Source: Verrucomicrobiia bacterium | Lineage (GTDB): Bacteria; Verrucomicrobiota; Verrucomicrobiia; Limisphaerales; Palsa-1400 | DNA: 5,545 bases | NCBI GenBank assembly: GCA_025934545.1 | Contig: JAICXV010000199.1 | Location: 1 to 5,545, forward strand | Reading direction: 5' to 3' | In this document: positions 1-5,545 of the stretch, in pieces | How the letters are laid out: the number at the start of each line of letters is the position of its first letter | Position numbering within the stretch: the stretch's first letter is position 1 | Program-made: the position numbers and the translations under genes | Notes under the pieces: generated by a model | Told to the model about the DNA's origin: nothing | Databases searched by the model: none | What the model saw: only the letters and a program-made list of their open reading frames with translations

Positions 1-284
1 CGGTCGAAGAAATAAAACGGCTGAGACGCTTTGCCGGATTTGGAAACGAACTGCACACTGTATTTTTTTGTGTGCATCGATTGCTTCATTTTCTCGACGA
101 GCTTGAGGCGTTGCAACGGTTGGAACGAAAACGGCAGCATCGATTCGCCGATGTGGTAACGAGGAAATTTTTCGCGTTCCAGGACGAGAACGCGCCGGCC
201 TTTTTCGGCTAGAATGGCGGAGGCAGCGGAACCGGCGGGCCCGGCGCCTATTACAATGGCATCAAATTTATTTTCTTCACTCAT
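1..284 (-). CDS. FAD-dependent oxidoreductase, monooxygenase/flavin-dependent halogenase-like (N-terminal part)
   Basis: The first 94 codons are present and the gene continues past the left edge. The protein opens with a beta-alpha-beta dinucleotide-binding fold: a hydrophobic strand (residues 8-12) leads into GAGPAG at 13-18, and an acidic residue (Glu36) ends the second strand where it would bind the FAD ribose. The motif FPRYHIGES follows at 40-48. PRxxxGES is characteristic of the geranylgeranyl reductase/flavin-dependent halogenase branch of FAD oxidoreductases. The WxWxIP motif that would mark a true halogenase would lie outside the window, so halogenase, hydroxylase or reductase cannot be told apart. 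The ATG at 284 is the only in-frame ATG that keeps the glycine motif close to the N-terminus. No clear Shine-Dalgarno precedes it. It lies 47 nt downstream of the chorismate lyase-like gene on the same strand, so it is probably the next cistron. It most likely acts in the cytoplasm on an aromatic or isoprenoid substrate; the substrate is unknown. Confidence 0.85.
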   Translation of the reverse strand, partial: MSEENKFDAIVIGAGPAGSAASAILAEKGRRVLVLEREKFPRYHIGESMLPFSFQPLQRLKLVEKMKQSMHTKKYSVQFVSKSGKASQPFYFFD

Positions 285-331
285 GATGATTTGGGTCCGC
301 GCCAAGCTGAGAACAGGACGAGGACGATTTG

Positions 332-916
332 TTATGGCGGTAAGATCTCAACGATTTCGGCGAGCGGTCTGTCCCACGCGTCGACCAGCGTGTTGCGCCG
401 GCCGTAAAGGAACTCCTCGCCGCCGAGGTTCAACGCGCCCTGAATAAAAGTATCGGCAACGACGCGCAGGTAGGAGCGCGGTTTGCTGGCAAAAGCAATT
501 TTGTATTGTGTTAAAATTTGTCCGAGCGGCCGGTGTTCGTTGAGAATTTCCTGCTGCGCTTCGTTAGGGAACAAATCGAGAATGATTTTGATTGCGCCAA
601 ATTCGACAGGCTTGAGCGATGGTTCCAACACCAGGATCACTTCGCGGAAATATTCGTTATCGGTCGTGTGACGGGCGAGCGGTTGGATGTGGATCTTGCT
701 TTTGTGAAAGGCCTCAAGTTTCGAGGTCATGTCGGATTTGTGCACCAACAGCGATTTGTAGGGGTCGGGAATTTCGTTGGCGTTGATTTGTCCAATGACG
801 GGCAGAGGGGTGTTGCGCGCGGCATAAAATTCATTCAGCGGATAAACGTCTGAATAGACTGCGCGAGGCCCGAAGGGAGCGGATGGATTGATCACGGATT
901 GGTCTCGGCGGATCAT
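332..916 (-). CDS. chorismate lyase (UbiC/DUF98)-like protein
   Basis: This 194-residue protein resembles the chorismate pyruvate-lyase fold, which converts chorismate to 4-hydroxybenzoate and pyruvate. Compared from memory with E. coli UbiC (about 165 aa), the landmarks occur in the right order: SDMTS (61-65) for UbiC's DSMT, YFREV (89-93) for its LRE strand, RPLGQIL (129-135) for TPLGRYL, and YGRR (171-174) followed by RPLAEIVE (183-190) for GRRS...KPLLLTE. The four UbiC substrate-binding positions (Met, Arg, Leu, Glu) therefore appear kept as M63, R91, L131 and E190. The first 50 or so residues form an N-terminal extension longer than in UbiC. The start ATG at 916 overlaps the stop of the radical SAM gene (ATGA) and has a good GAGG Shine-Dalgarno 5 nt upstream (922-925). 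The likely product is a cytoplasmic enzyme supplying a hydroxybenzoate to the operon's pathway. Ubiquinone synthesis is possible but not supported by the neighbours. Fold membership is fairly sure; the exact reaction is inferred. Confidence 0.75.
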   Translation of the reverse strand: MIRRDQSVINPSAPFGPRAVYSDVYPLNEFYAARNTPLPVIGQINANEIPDPYKSLLVHKSDMTSKLEAFHKSKIHIQPLARHTTDNEYFREVILVLEPSLKPVEFGAIKIILDLFPNEAQQEILNEHRPLGQILTQYKIAFASKPRSYLRVVADTFIQGALNLGGEEFLYGRRNTLVDAWDRPLAEIVEILPP

Positions 917-2250
917 GCGTACCTCGCGTTTCTGTGTTGCGGCAAAAAGAATTCGTGGAGCAAACGGTCGACTTGCAACAAACCGTCGCGATTAAGTTGA
1001 ATGGTGTCGCCATTGACGGCAGCAAAGCCCCAGTCGGATAAACGTTGCAGTGGTTCGGCGAACCGTTGTTTGACGTCCACACCAAACTTGTTGTTGAAGT
1101 AATTACAACTGACCTGGCCAAGTTTGAGTTGCAGGACAAATTCGCGGATGAAACGTTCGTCGGCGGTGGGCGTCATCGCGCGGTAAATGGGCAATTGGCC
1201 GGCTTGCACGGCTTTGACGTAGGGGTCAAAATCATGCTGGTTTTGATAATGCGTTCCTTGCAGATGACCGAAGGAAGCGACGCCTAATCCGAGCAAATCG
1301 GCGCCGGCCCACAAACGGTCGCGATATAAAAACCTCGTTTTCGATTTGTCTTTTACGGCGGTGTAAGCGCTGCCGATGGTGTACCCGGCTTTTTCCAATT
1401 CACCAAAAGCATAGGCAACCCAACTGCGTTTGATTTCCCAGTCGGCCACGGGCGCAACAAGTTTGCCCGCGGATTTCATCTGCTGGTAAATGGTGGTGTT
1501 GTAGGGAATTTCCATCTGATAGATGGTCACGCTGTCGGGCGACATCTCGATGACTTTGCGGACGCACTCTTTCCAATTGGCATCGGTTTCCTCGACCATG
1601 CCGGCGATGAGGTCGACGTTGATTTGCGGAAAACCAAGTTGCCGCGCGAAGGCGTAGGCACGCGCGATTTCTTTGCTGTGATGCGCACGGCCATTGATTT
1701 CCAAAATGTGATCGTCGAAATTTTCCACGCCAAGGCTCAGGCGCGTCACTCCCATGTCACGAATCGCGGCGAGCTTGTGCTCTGTCAGTGTTCCCGGTTC
1801 ACATTCGAACGTGACCTCTTCCACGCCAGTCCACGGGATCAACTGCTTCATACCCTCAGTTAAGTGCTTGAGTTGATCGACCGACAAATACGAAGGCGTG
1901 CCGCCGCCAAAATAAACAAAATTTGCCGGGCGACCGCCGATGACCGGTTTCTTTGCGTAGATAGACAACTCCTGGAGCGCGGCATCGATGTAGGCGCGGA
2001 TCGATGAAGAATCTTTGTCGGTATAAACTTTGAAATAACAGAAGTGACAGCGTTTGCGACAAAACGGGATGTGCAGATAAACGCCAAGCGGCGCAGGCTT
2101 CGGCGGGCGTTCGAGCGATTGGACGACGTCAGGAACGAACTCCGGTTTCCAAAAGGAAAACGGCGGGTAGTTCGAGACAAAATAATTGCCGGCCGTTGTT
2201 TTCTTTTCCAACGGCGGGGCTTGCACCGGCTGTTCAGTTGTCGCACTCAT
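913..2250 (-). CDS. HemN/HemW-like radical SAM protein (coproporphyrinogen III oxidase-like family)
   Basis: The 445-residue protein has an N-terminal leader of about 55 residues, then a radical SAM barrel and a HemN C-terminal-type domain (about 365-440). YLHIPFC begins the cluster motif: Cys64, Cys68 and Cys71 form CX3CX2C for a [4Fe-4S] cluster. GGGTP (115-119) is the SAM-binding glycine motif, ECEP follows near 149-152, and LSLGVENF (171-178) and NVDLIAGM (211-218) match typical HemW/HemN segments. It has Phe at 73, as HemW does, rather than the fourth Cys of HemN. HemW's heme-binding HNxxYW motif is not seen; the corresponding region reads FLYRDRLW (307-314). It is therefore probably neither true HemN nor the HemW heme chaperone. 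Two-SAM methyltransferases of the HemN-like class C are a plausible alternative. I chose the ATG at 2250 because it overlaps the upstream stop as ATGA. An in-frame TTG at 2268 with GGGAG 6 nt ahead would add six residues. It sits between a propeller gene and a chorismate lyase-like gene, overlapping both. Confidence 0.88.
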   Translation of the reverse strand: MSATTEQPVQAPPLEKKTTAGNYFVSNYPPFSFWKPEFVPDVVQSLERPPKPAPLGVYLHIPFCRKRCHFCYFKVYTDKDSSSIRAYIDAALQELSIYAKKPVIGGRPANFVYFGGGTPSYLSVDQLKHLTEGMKQLIPWTGVEEVTFECEPGTLTEHKLAAIRDMGVTRLSLGVENFDDHILEINGRAHHSKEIARAYAFARQLGFPQINVDLIAGMVEETDANWKECVRKVIEMSPDSVTIYQMEIPYNTTIYQQMKSAGKLVAPVADWEIKRSWVAYAFGELEKAGYTIGSAYTAVKDKSKTRFLYRDRLWAGADLLGLGVASFGHLQGTHYQNQHDFDPYVKAVQAGQLPIYRAMTPTADERFIREFVLQLKLGQVSCNYFNNKFGVDVKQRFAEPLQRLSDWGFAAVNGDTIQLNRDGLLQVDRLLHEFFLPQHRNARYA

Positions 2251-3353
2251 TTTTTGACGCCAAAACAATTGACGCTCCCGTCATCACAACCTATCACAAT
2301 TTTTTCATCCGCAACCGCGGGTGAACTGGCGACGGGCTGGCCAAGGTCGTAGGACCAACGCTCTTTGCCGTCGTTCAATCCAATCGTGTAAACGCGGCCG
2401 TCGTCTGAACCGACGACCACTTTGTCGCCGGCGATAACCGGTGAACTTTCCACTTTGCCGCGCGTGTTGAAGGTCCAGAGTGATTTACCGTCGGCGCGAT
2501 TGAGGCAATGAATCGCCTTGTCGTTGCCGCCGAAAATCACGCGATCCTTTATCACAGCGGCGGCGGCGAAAAACGGGAAGTCCCGATCGCGAAAGTGCCA
2601 GACGATTTTGCCTTCGCCAAGGTCGACGCACAGAAATTCGTTTTCGTAATGGCCGAAGTAAGCGCGATTGTCCGCCAGCGCCACCGAGGCGGCAATGTAT
2701 GCGCCGGCGGGAATTTCTTTTACTTTGGTGCCGTCCGCCAACGAAATGATGTGAATGATAGCGTCGCAACCGCCGAAGATGGTCTGATTATTGGCAATGG
2801 CCGGCGTGCCGTTGACGTAGTTACCGGTTTCGTAGGTCCAATTGGATTTCCCAGTTTCGGCATCAAGGCAGTATAATTTGAAATCGTAGCTGCCGATCAA
2901 AAGTTGGGTTTTGCCATTTTGAGTAAAGGCATTGGCGGAACCGGCGATTTTTCCTTCGGTGCCGTATTTCCAAAGTTGTTTTCCGGTATTGGCGTCGAGC
3001 GCAAAAAACGCGCCTTCAGTGGAACCAATGAACAGTTTGTTGTTCTGAAATAAAGGAGCGGCCTGCACCGGGCCGTCAGTTTTGAATTCCCACACTTTCG
3101 TTCCGGTGCCGAAATCCAGGGCGTAAACTTTAGCGTCATCCGAACCGATGAATACTTTGCCGTTGGCGATAACGGGTGAGGAACGGACAATTCCGCCACT
3201 CTTAAATGTCCACAGCAACTGAGGTTTGTTGGCAACGGATGAGTCAGCCACGCCGGTCAGTGCTGCGTCACCTCGATACATGGGCCATTGCGAAGCTGCG
3301 TGGGAAGACGCGAGGGCGCAAGCGAACAAAATACTGGCGCAACGCAGTTTCAT
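2247..3353 (-). CDS. secreted PQQ-like (BamB/quinoprotein-type) eight-bladed beta-propeller protein
   Basis: The 368-residue protein starts with a Sec signal peptide: MKLR, a hydrophobic stretch to about residue 16, and probable cleavage after SHA (19). Next comes WPMYRGDAALTG (23-34), the usual opening of PQQ-like repeat proteins. About eight repeats of 38-44 residues follow (starting near 58, 98, 138, 181, 221, 261, 302 and 342), each with a pattern like xSPVIAxxKVFIGSDD, a YALD-type strand, then a G-K-xx-W-x-F turn. The last repeat lacks its final W strand, which LLWTF at 46-50 appears to supply, giving the velcro closure of a complete eight-bladed propeller. No convincing lipobox is seen (LFAC at 9-12 lies too near the N-terminus), so the product is probably periplasmic or exported. 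No catalytic motif of a quinoprotein alcohol dehydrogenase is evident, and the protein is too short for one. A scaffold or binding role is likely. It is the first gene of the minus-strand operon and its stop overlaps the next start (ATGA). Confidence 0.87.
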   Translation of the reverse strand: MKLRCASILFACALASSHAASQWPMYRGDAALTGVADSSVANKPQLLWTFKSGGIVRSSPVIANGKVFIGSDDAKVYALDFGTGTKVWEFKTDGPVQAAPLFQNNKLFIGSTEGAFFALDANTGKQLWKYGTEGKIAGSANAFTQNGKTQLLIGSYDFKLYCLDAETGKSNWTYETGNYVNGTPAIANNQTIFGGCDAIIHIISLADGTKVKEIPAGAYIAASVALADNRAYFGHYENEFLCVDLGEGKIVWHFRDRDFPFFAAAAVIKDRVIFGGNDKAIHCLNRADGKSLWTFNTRGKVESSPVIAGDKVVVGSDDGRVYTIGLNDGKERWSYDLGQPVASSPAVADEKIVIGCDDGSVNCFGVKK

Positions 3354-3548
3354 GAGCGGTTTTCGGCTGGGAATAGCATCGTTGTCGCCAGAGGCTTTGG
3401 CAAATAAATAATACTTACACGTATTACTTTCAAAAATCGTTAGTCAGAGATGGAGGTCAACAATCCGGCCATCGAACGAGGATCAGTCAGGGGCGATATC
3501 AATTTGCACTTTTCATTCGGCGCGCCGACTTTAATCTGCTCGGTCGAA
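3354..3548. promoter_or_regulatory. divergent intergenic region with candidate promoters
   Basis: These 195 nt separate the minus-strand propeller gene from the preferred cysS start and must hold the promoters of both transcription units. The A+T-rich core is 3401-3435. Toward the minus operon, TTGAAA (reverse complement of 3428-3433) lies 17 nt from a weak TATTTA (3405-3410) and 14 nt from a better TATTAT (3408-3413). Toward cysS, TTGGCA (3397-3402) matches five of six -35 bases, but the best -10, TATTAC (3422-3427), is 19 nt away. None is a strong consensus, so the exact elements are tentative. No tRNA, T-box or recognisable riboswitch is seen. Confidence 0.4.
3409..3426. repeat. 6-6-6 inverted repeat, possible operator
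   Basis: TAATAC (3409-3414) and GTATTA (3421-3426) are perfect reverse complements separated by six bases (TTACAC). The 18-bp element lies inside the A+T-rich core of the divergent intergenic region and overlaps the candidate promoters on both strands, where a dimeric repressor or activator would act. Six-base arms can arise by chance in A+T-rich DNA, so this is a candidate only. Confidence 0.35.
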
Positions 3549-4970
3549 ATGCCCTTGAAGTTTTTCAATACACTTTCGCGGTCAGTGCAGGAATTCGTGC
3601 CACGCGACCCGGCTGGTAAACAGGTGCGCATGTACTGCTGCGGGCCGACGGTCTACGATGTCGCCCACATTGGAAATTTCCGCACGTTCGTCTTCGCCGA
3701 TCTTGTCCGGCGTTATTTCGAATTCAAAGGCTACGCCGTCGAGCATGTGATGAATATCACTGACGTCGAGGACAAGATCATCAAAGGCGTGCGCAATTCG
3801 AAGATGCCGTTGCGCGATTTCACGGGAAAATATGAGGGGTTGTTCTTCGAAGATTTTCAGGCGCTCGGTTGTCTGCGACCGCATCATACACCGCGTGCGA
3901 CCGAGTTCATCGCGGAAATTATCGCGCTGATTGAAAAACTGATTGCGCGCGGCATCGCTTACAAGGCCGCCGACGGTTCGGTTTATTTCAGCATCGAAAA
4001 ATATCAGGGCGCGGGTCATTGCTACGGTCAATTGCTCAAGCTCAATTTCGAAGAGATGCGCCGCGGCGAGCGCGTCAGCAATGACGAATACGAAAAGGAA
4101 TCGATTGCCGATTTTGCATTGTGGAAAGCGCGGGTGGCGGATGACGGCGATGTTTTTTGGGCCAGTCCATGGGGCGAAGGCCGGCCCGGCTGGCATATCG
4201 AGTGCAGCGCGATGAGCATGAAGTTGCTCGGGCCAAGTTTCGACGTTCACATGGGCGGCGAAGACCTGGTGTTCCCACATCACGAGGATGAAATCGCGCA
4301 AAGTGAAGGCGCCGCTGCGCAAAAACAGGGTGAGCACTTTGTAAATTATTGGCTGCACGGGGCGCACTTGCTCGTGGAAGGGAAGAAGATGAGCAAGTCG
4401 CTCGGTAATTTTTATACCGCGCGCGATTTGTTCGCGAAAAATTTTAGCGGGCGCGAGATTCGATATCTGCTGCTCACGGCGCATTATCGCGAATCGTTTA
4501 ATTTCACACTGGACGGACTGCACGGCGCTCGAACGGCGCTGAGTCGCATCGATGAGTGCCTGACGAAATTGCGTGAGGTCGCGGGCACTGCGACTGCGGC
4601 GGCGGATAGCGCGTTGCTGCAGAAATTTTCCGAAGCGTTGGATGATGACCTAAACATTTCGCAGGCGTGGGGTGAGGTTTTCGAATGGGTGCGGGAAACG
4701 AATCGCTTGCTCGCGGGAAATCAACTTTCAGCGTCGCAAGCGGCGGCGGCTCTAGCGTCGTGGGATAAAATCAACTCAGTCCTCGGGGTCGGGACGACTT
4801 CTCAGGACGCAGATATTCCGGCGGAAATCACGGGCCTTCTCGAACAACGTCAGGCGGCGCGCAAAGCAAAGGATTTCAAGCGATCGGATGCGATTCGCGA
4901 CGAGCTGAAAGCAAAAGGTTGGGTGATTGAAGATACGCCGAAGGGACCGCGCTTAAAGCGGATCAGCTAG
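3549..4970 (+). CDS. cysS: cysteinyl-tRNA synthetase
   Basis: This 473-residue class I aminoacyl-tRNA synthetase charges tRNA-Cys with cysteine in the cytoplasm, and its length is normal for bacterial CysRS. The N-terminus KFFNTLSRSVQEF matches the family start. The CGPTVYD motif contains Cys31, which with Cys219 (WHIECSAMS), His244 and Glu248 (FPHHEDE) supplies the four zinc ligands used to recognise cysteine. HIGN (40-43) is the usual CysRS form of HIGH, and KMSKS is at 280-284. The C-terminal part has the DDDLN segment of the DALR-type helical domain and ends with the family tail RDELKAKGWVIEDTPKGPR (450-468). The reading frame is open from an ATG at 3450, but the extra 33 residues have no counterpart in the family, so the ATG at 3549 is preferred although no clear Shine-Dalgarno precedes it. 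It is probably monocistronic, transcribed away from the left-hand operon and converging on the DUF3830 gene, which its stop overlaps by 8 bp. Confidence 0.96.
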   Translation: MPLKFFNTLSRSVQEFVPRDPAGKQVRMYCCGPTVYDVAHIGNFRTFVFADLVRRYFEFKGYAVEHVMNITDVEDKIIKGVRNSKMPLRDFTGKYEGLFFEDFQALGCLRPHHTPRATEFIAEIIALIEKLIARGIAYKAADGSVYFSIEKYQGAGHCYGQLLKLNFEEMRRGERVSNDEYEKESIADFALWKARVADDGDVFWASPWGEGRPGWHIECSAMSMKLLGPSFDVHMGGEDLVFPHHEDEIAQSEGAAAQKQGEHFVNYWLHGAHLLVEGKKMSKSLGNFYTARDLFAKNFSGREIRYLLLTAHYRESFNFTLDGLHGARTALSRIDECLTKLREVAGTATAAADSALLQKFSEALDDDLNISQAWGEVFEWVRETNRLLAGNQLSASQAAAALASWDKINSVLGVGTTSQDADIPAEITGLLEQRQAARKAKDFKRSDAIRDELKAKGWVIEDTPKGPRLKRIS

Positions 4971-5472
4971 CTTCGACCCGTTCAATACGCAGCACTCGCG
5001 GCCCTTCCCAACGCGCTTTGCGACATTCCTGGGCGAACGGAGCCCAATCGTATTTCCAATCGCCGGGAATGCGCGCGAACAAACTGCATTTGGTCGGAAT
5101 CCCTTCGTGCTCGCGCAAAATGACGCCGCGTCCGTAAACAACGACGATCTCCCCTACTGGCTTTTTGCCGCCGGCTGCGCCGAGATTTGCTTCATAGTAA
5201 TACAACAGTTCGCCGGGTAATGGGATTTGCACGAGATTTTGTCCCGTGAGCGGCTCCGGATTTTCAACCATCGCGAAAACTTCTGCGCCGGAATACATGC
5301 CGTGAATCACTTTTGTTTCAATCGGGAGCATGTCCCAAATCGCTTTGCAAATGTTGGGCGCCTCATCATCGAGCAATTCAGCGAGGACCGATTGTCCGCT
5401 GTCGGGATAGGTTAAACGAATTTGACGGCGCGATGGTTTCATCGCCAGAATCGTAGCGAGCCTGCCGCGCAC
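4963..5472 (-). CDS. DUF3830 family protein, cyclophilin-like fold
   Basis: The 169-residue protein has features I associate with DUF3830, a family with a small cyclophilin-like beta-barrel and no settled function. These are a first strand IRLTYPDSG (18-26), AELLDDEAPNICKAIWDMLP (31-50), then a HGMYSGAEVF segment (57-66), and a later PLPGELLYYY stretch (84-93) followed by GEIVVVYGRG. The spacing 'ELLDDEAPxxCxAxWxxLP' is the hallmark. Cyclophilin prolyl-isomerase activity should not be assumed. The start at GTG (5472) is favoured because AAAGG lies 7 nt upstream (5480-5484) and the preceding gene appears to stop 3 nt before it. The alternative is the ATG at 5442 (159 aa), which fits the family N-terminus better and has a TTGAAA-N18-TACGAT promoter-like pair just upstream, ending 7 nt before it. 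It has no signal peptide and is presumably cytoplasmic. Its 3' end overlaps cysS by 8 bp. Confidence 0.72.
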   Translation of the reverse strand: MRGRLATILAMKPSRRQIRLTYPDSGQSVLAELLDDEAPNICKAIWDMLPIETKVIHGMYSGAEVFAMVENPEPLTGQNLVQIPLPGELLYYYEANLGAAGGKKPVGEIVVVYGRGVILREHEGIPTKCSLFARIPGDWKYDWAPFAQECRKARWEGPRVLRIERVEAS

Positions 5473-5475
5473 ATT

Positions 5476-5545
5476 TCAACCTTTGATAAAAGTTTCATTC
5501 ACGGCATACTCGTGGCTCAACATGCCTTCCGAACCGCAAACAGCC
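5476..5545 (-). CDS. C-terminal end of an unidentified upstream gene
   Basis: On the minus strand a frame open from the right edge encodes 22 codons ending MLSHEYAVNETFIKG and stops with TGA at 5476-5478. Only 3 nt separate this stop from the GTG of the DUF3830 gene, and the AAAGG Shine-Dalgarno lies over its last codons, which is typical operon packing. The residue composition looks protein-like, but 22 residues are too few to name a family. One of the other two frames on this strand also stays open for a while, so the call rests mainly on the spacing. Confidence 0.4.
   Translation of the reverse strand, partial: AVCGSEGMLSHEYAVNETFIKG

Noticed and set aside
214..853. Plus-strand open frames of 62-111 codons opposite the FAD and chorismate lyase-like genes
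   Set aside because: They have no domain-like features and are rich in Arg, Phe and Cys as expected of shadow frames. The minus-strand proteins here are recognisable.
913..2250. Naming the radical SAM gene hemN or hemW
   Set aside because: The fourth Cys of HemN and the HNxxYW of HemW are both missing, and no heme gene is nearby.
3354..3548. T-box or other cysteine-responsive riboswitch before cysS
   Set aside because: No T-box core sequence, terminator/antiterminator pair or other recognised riboswitch motif is visible.
3582..4523. A 313-codon open frame on the minus strand antisense to cysS
   Set aside because: It lies wholly inside cysS, whose protein carries all the family motifs. The antisense product shows no recognisable domain, and long antisense frames are common opposite G+C-biased codons.
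4949..4961. Small dyad CCGC...GCGG near the cysS stop as an intrinsic terminator
   Set aside because: The stem is only about four base pairs and no T-run follows on either strand.
5522..5545. ATG at 5522 on the plus strand as the start of a divergent gene
   Set aside because: Only eight codons are visible and there is no Shine-Dalgarno. The minus-strand frame ending 3 nt before the DUF3830 start explains this stretch better.

Overview
The window is compact bacterial chromosome DNA of roughly 50-55 % G+C (estimated by eye) with short intergenic gaps and no mobile element, CRISPR array, rRNA or tRNA. Protein style (many PQQ-like propeller repeats, a DUF3830 protein, weak Shine-Dalgarno signals) suggests an environmental Gram-negative of the Verrucomicrobia/Planctomycetes type. 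This is an impression, not a proven assignment.

Left half (about 1-3353, minus strand): a run of four genes that reads as one operon, transcribed right to left. The order is a secreted eight-bladed PQQ-like beta-propeller protein, a HemN/HemW-like radical SAM enzyme, a chorismate lyase (UbiC/DUF98)-like protein, and the N-terminus of an FAD-dependent monooxygenase/halogenase-type flavoprotein that runs off the left edge. The first three genes are joined by two ATGA stop/start overlaps. The fourth follows after 47 nt. Chorismate lyase chemistry (4-hydroxybenzoate formation) beside a HemN-like radical SAM enzyme and a flavoprotein with an FPRYHIGES motif points to aromatic specialised metabolism, for example an aryl-polyene, flexirubin-like or other modified hydroxybenzoate product, rather than to heme synthesis. 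This pathway is an inference.

Middle (3354-3548): a divergent intergenic region with A+T-rich promoter-like sequence, a 6-6-6 inverted repeat, and an apparent long leader before cysS containing a 12-bp perfect palindrome.

Right half: cysS (cysteinyl-tRNA synthetase, plus strand), complete with zinc ligands and HIGH- and KMSKS-type motifs. Its stop overlaps tail-to-tail by 8 bp with a minus-strand DUF3830 (cyclophilin-like fold) gene. That gene begins at a GTG just 3 nt after the apparent stop of another minus-strand gene, of which only the C-terminal 22 codons lie in the window.

The strongest candidate for something undescribed is the four-gene minus-strand operon. Its nature depends on what lies to the left of the window.
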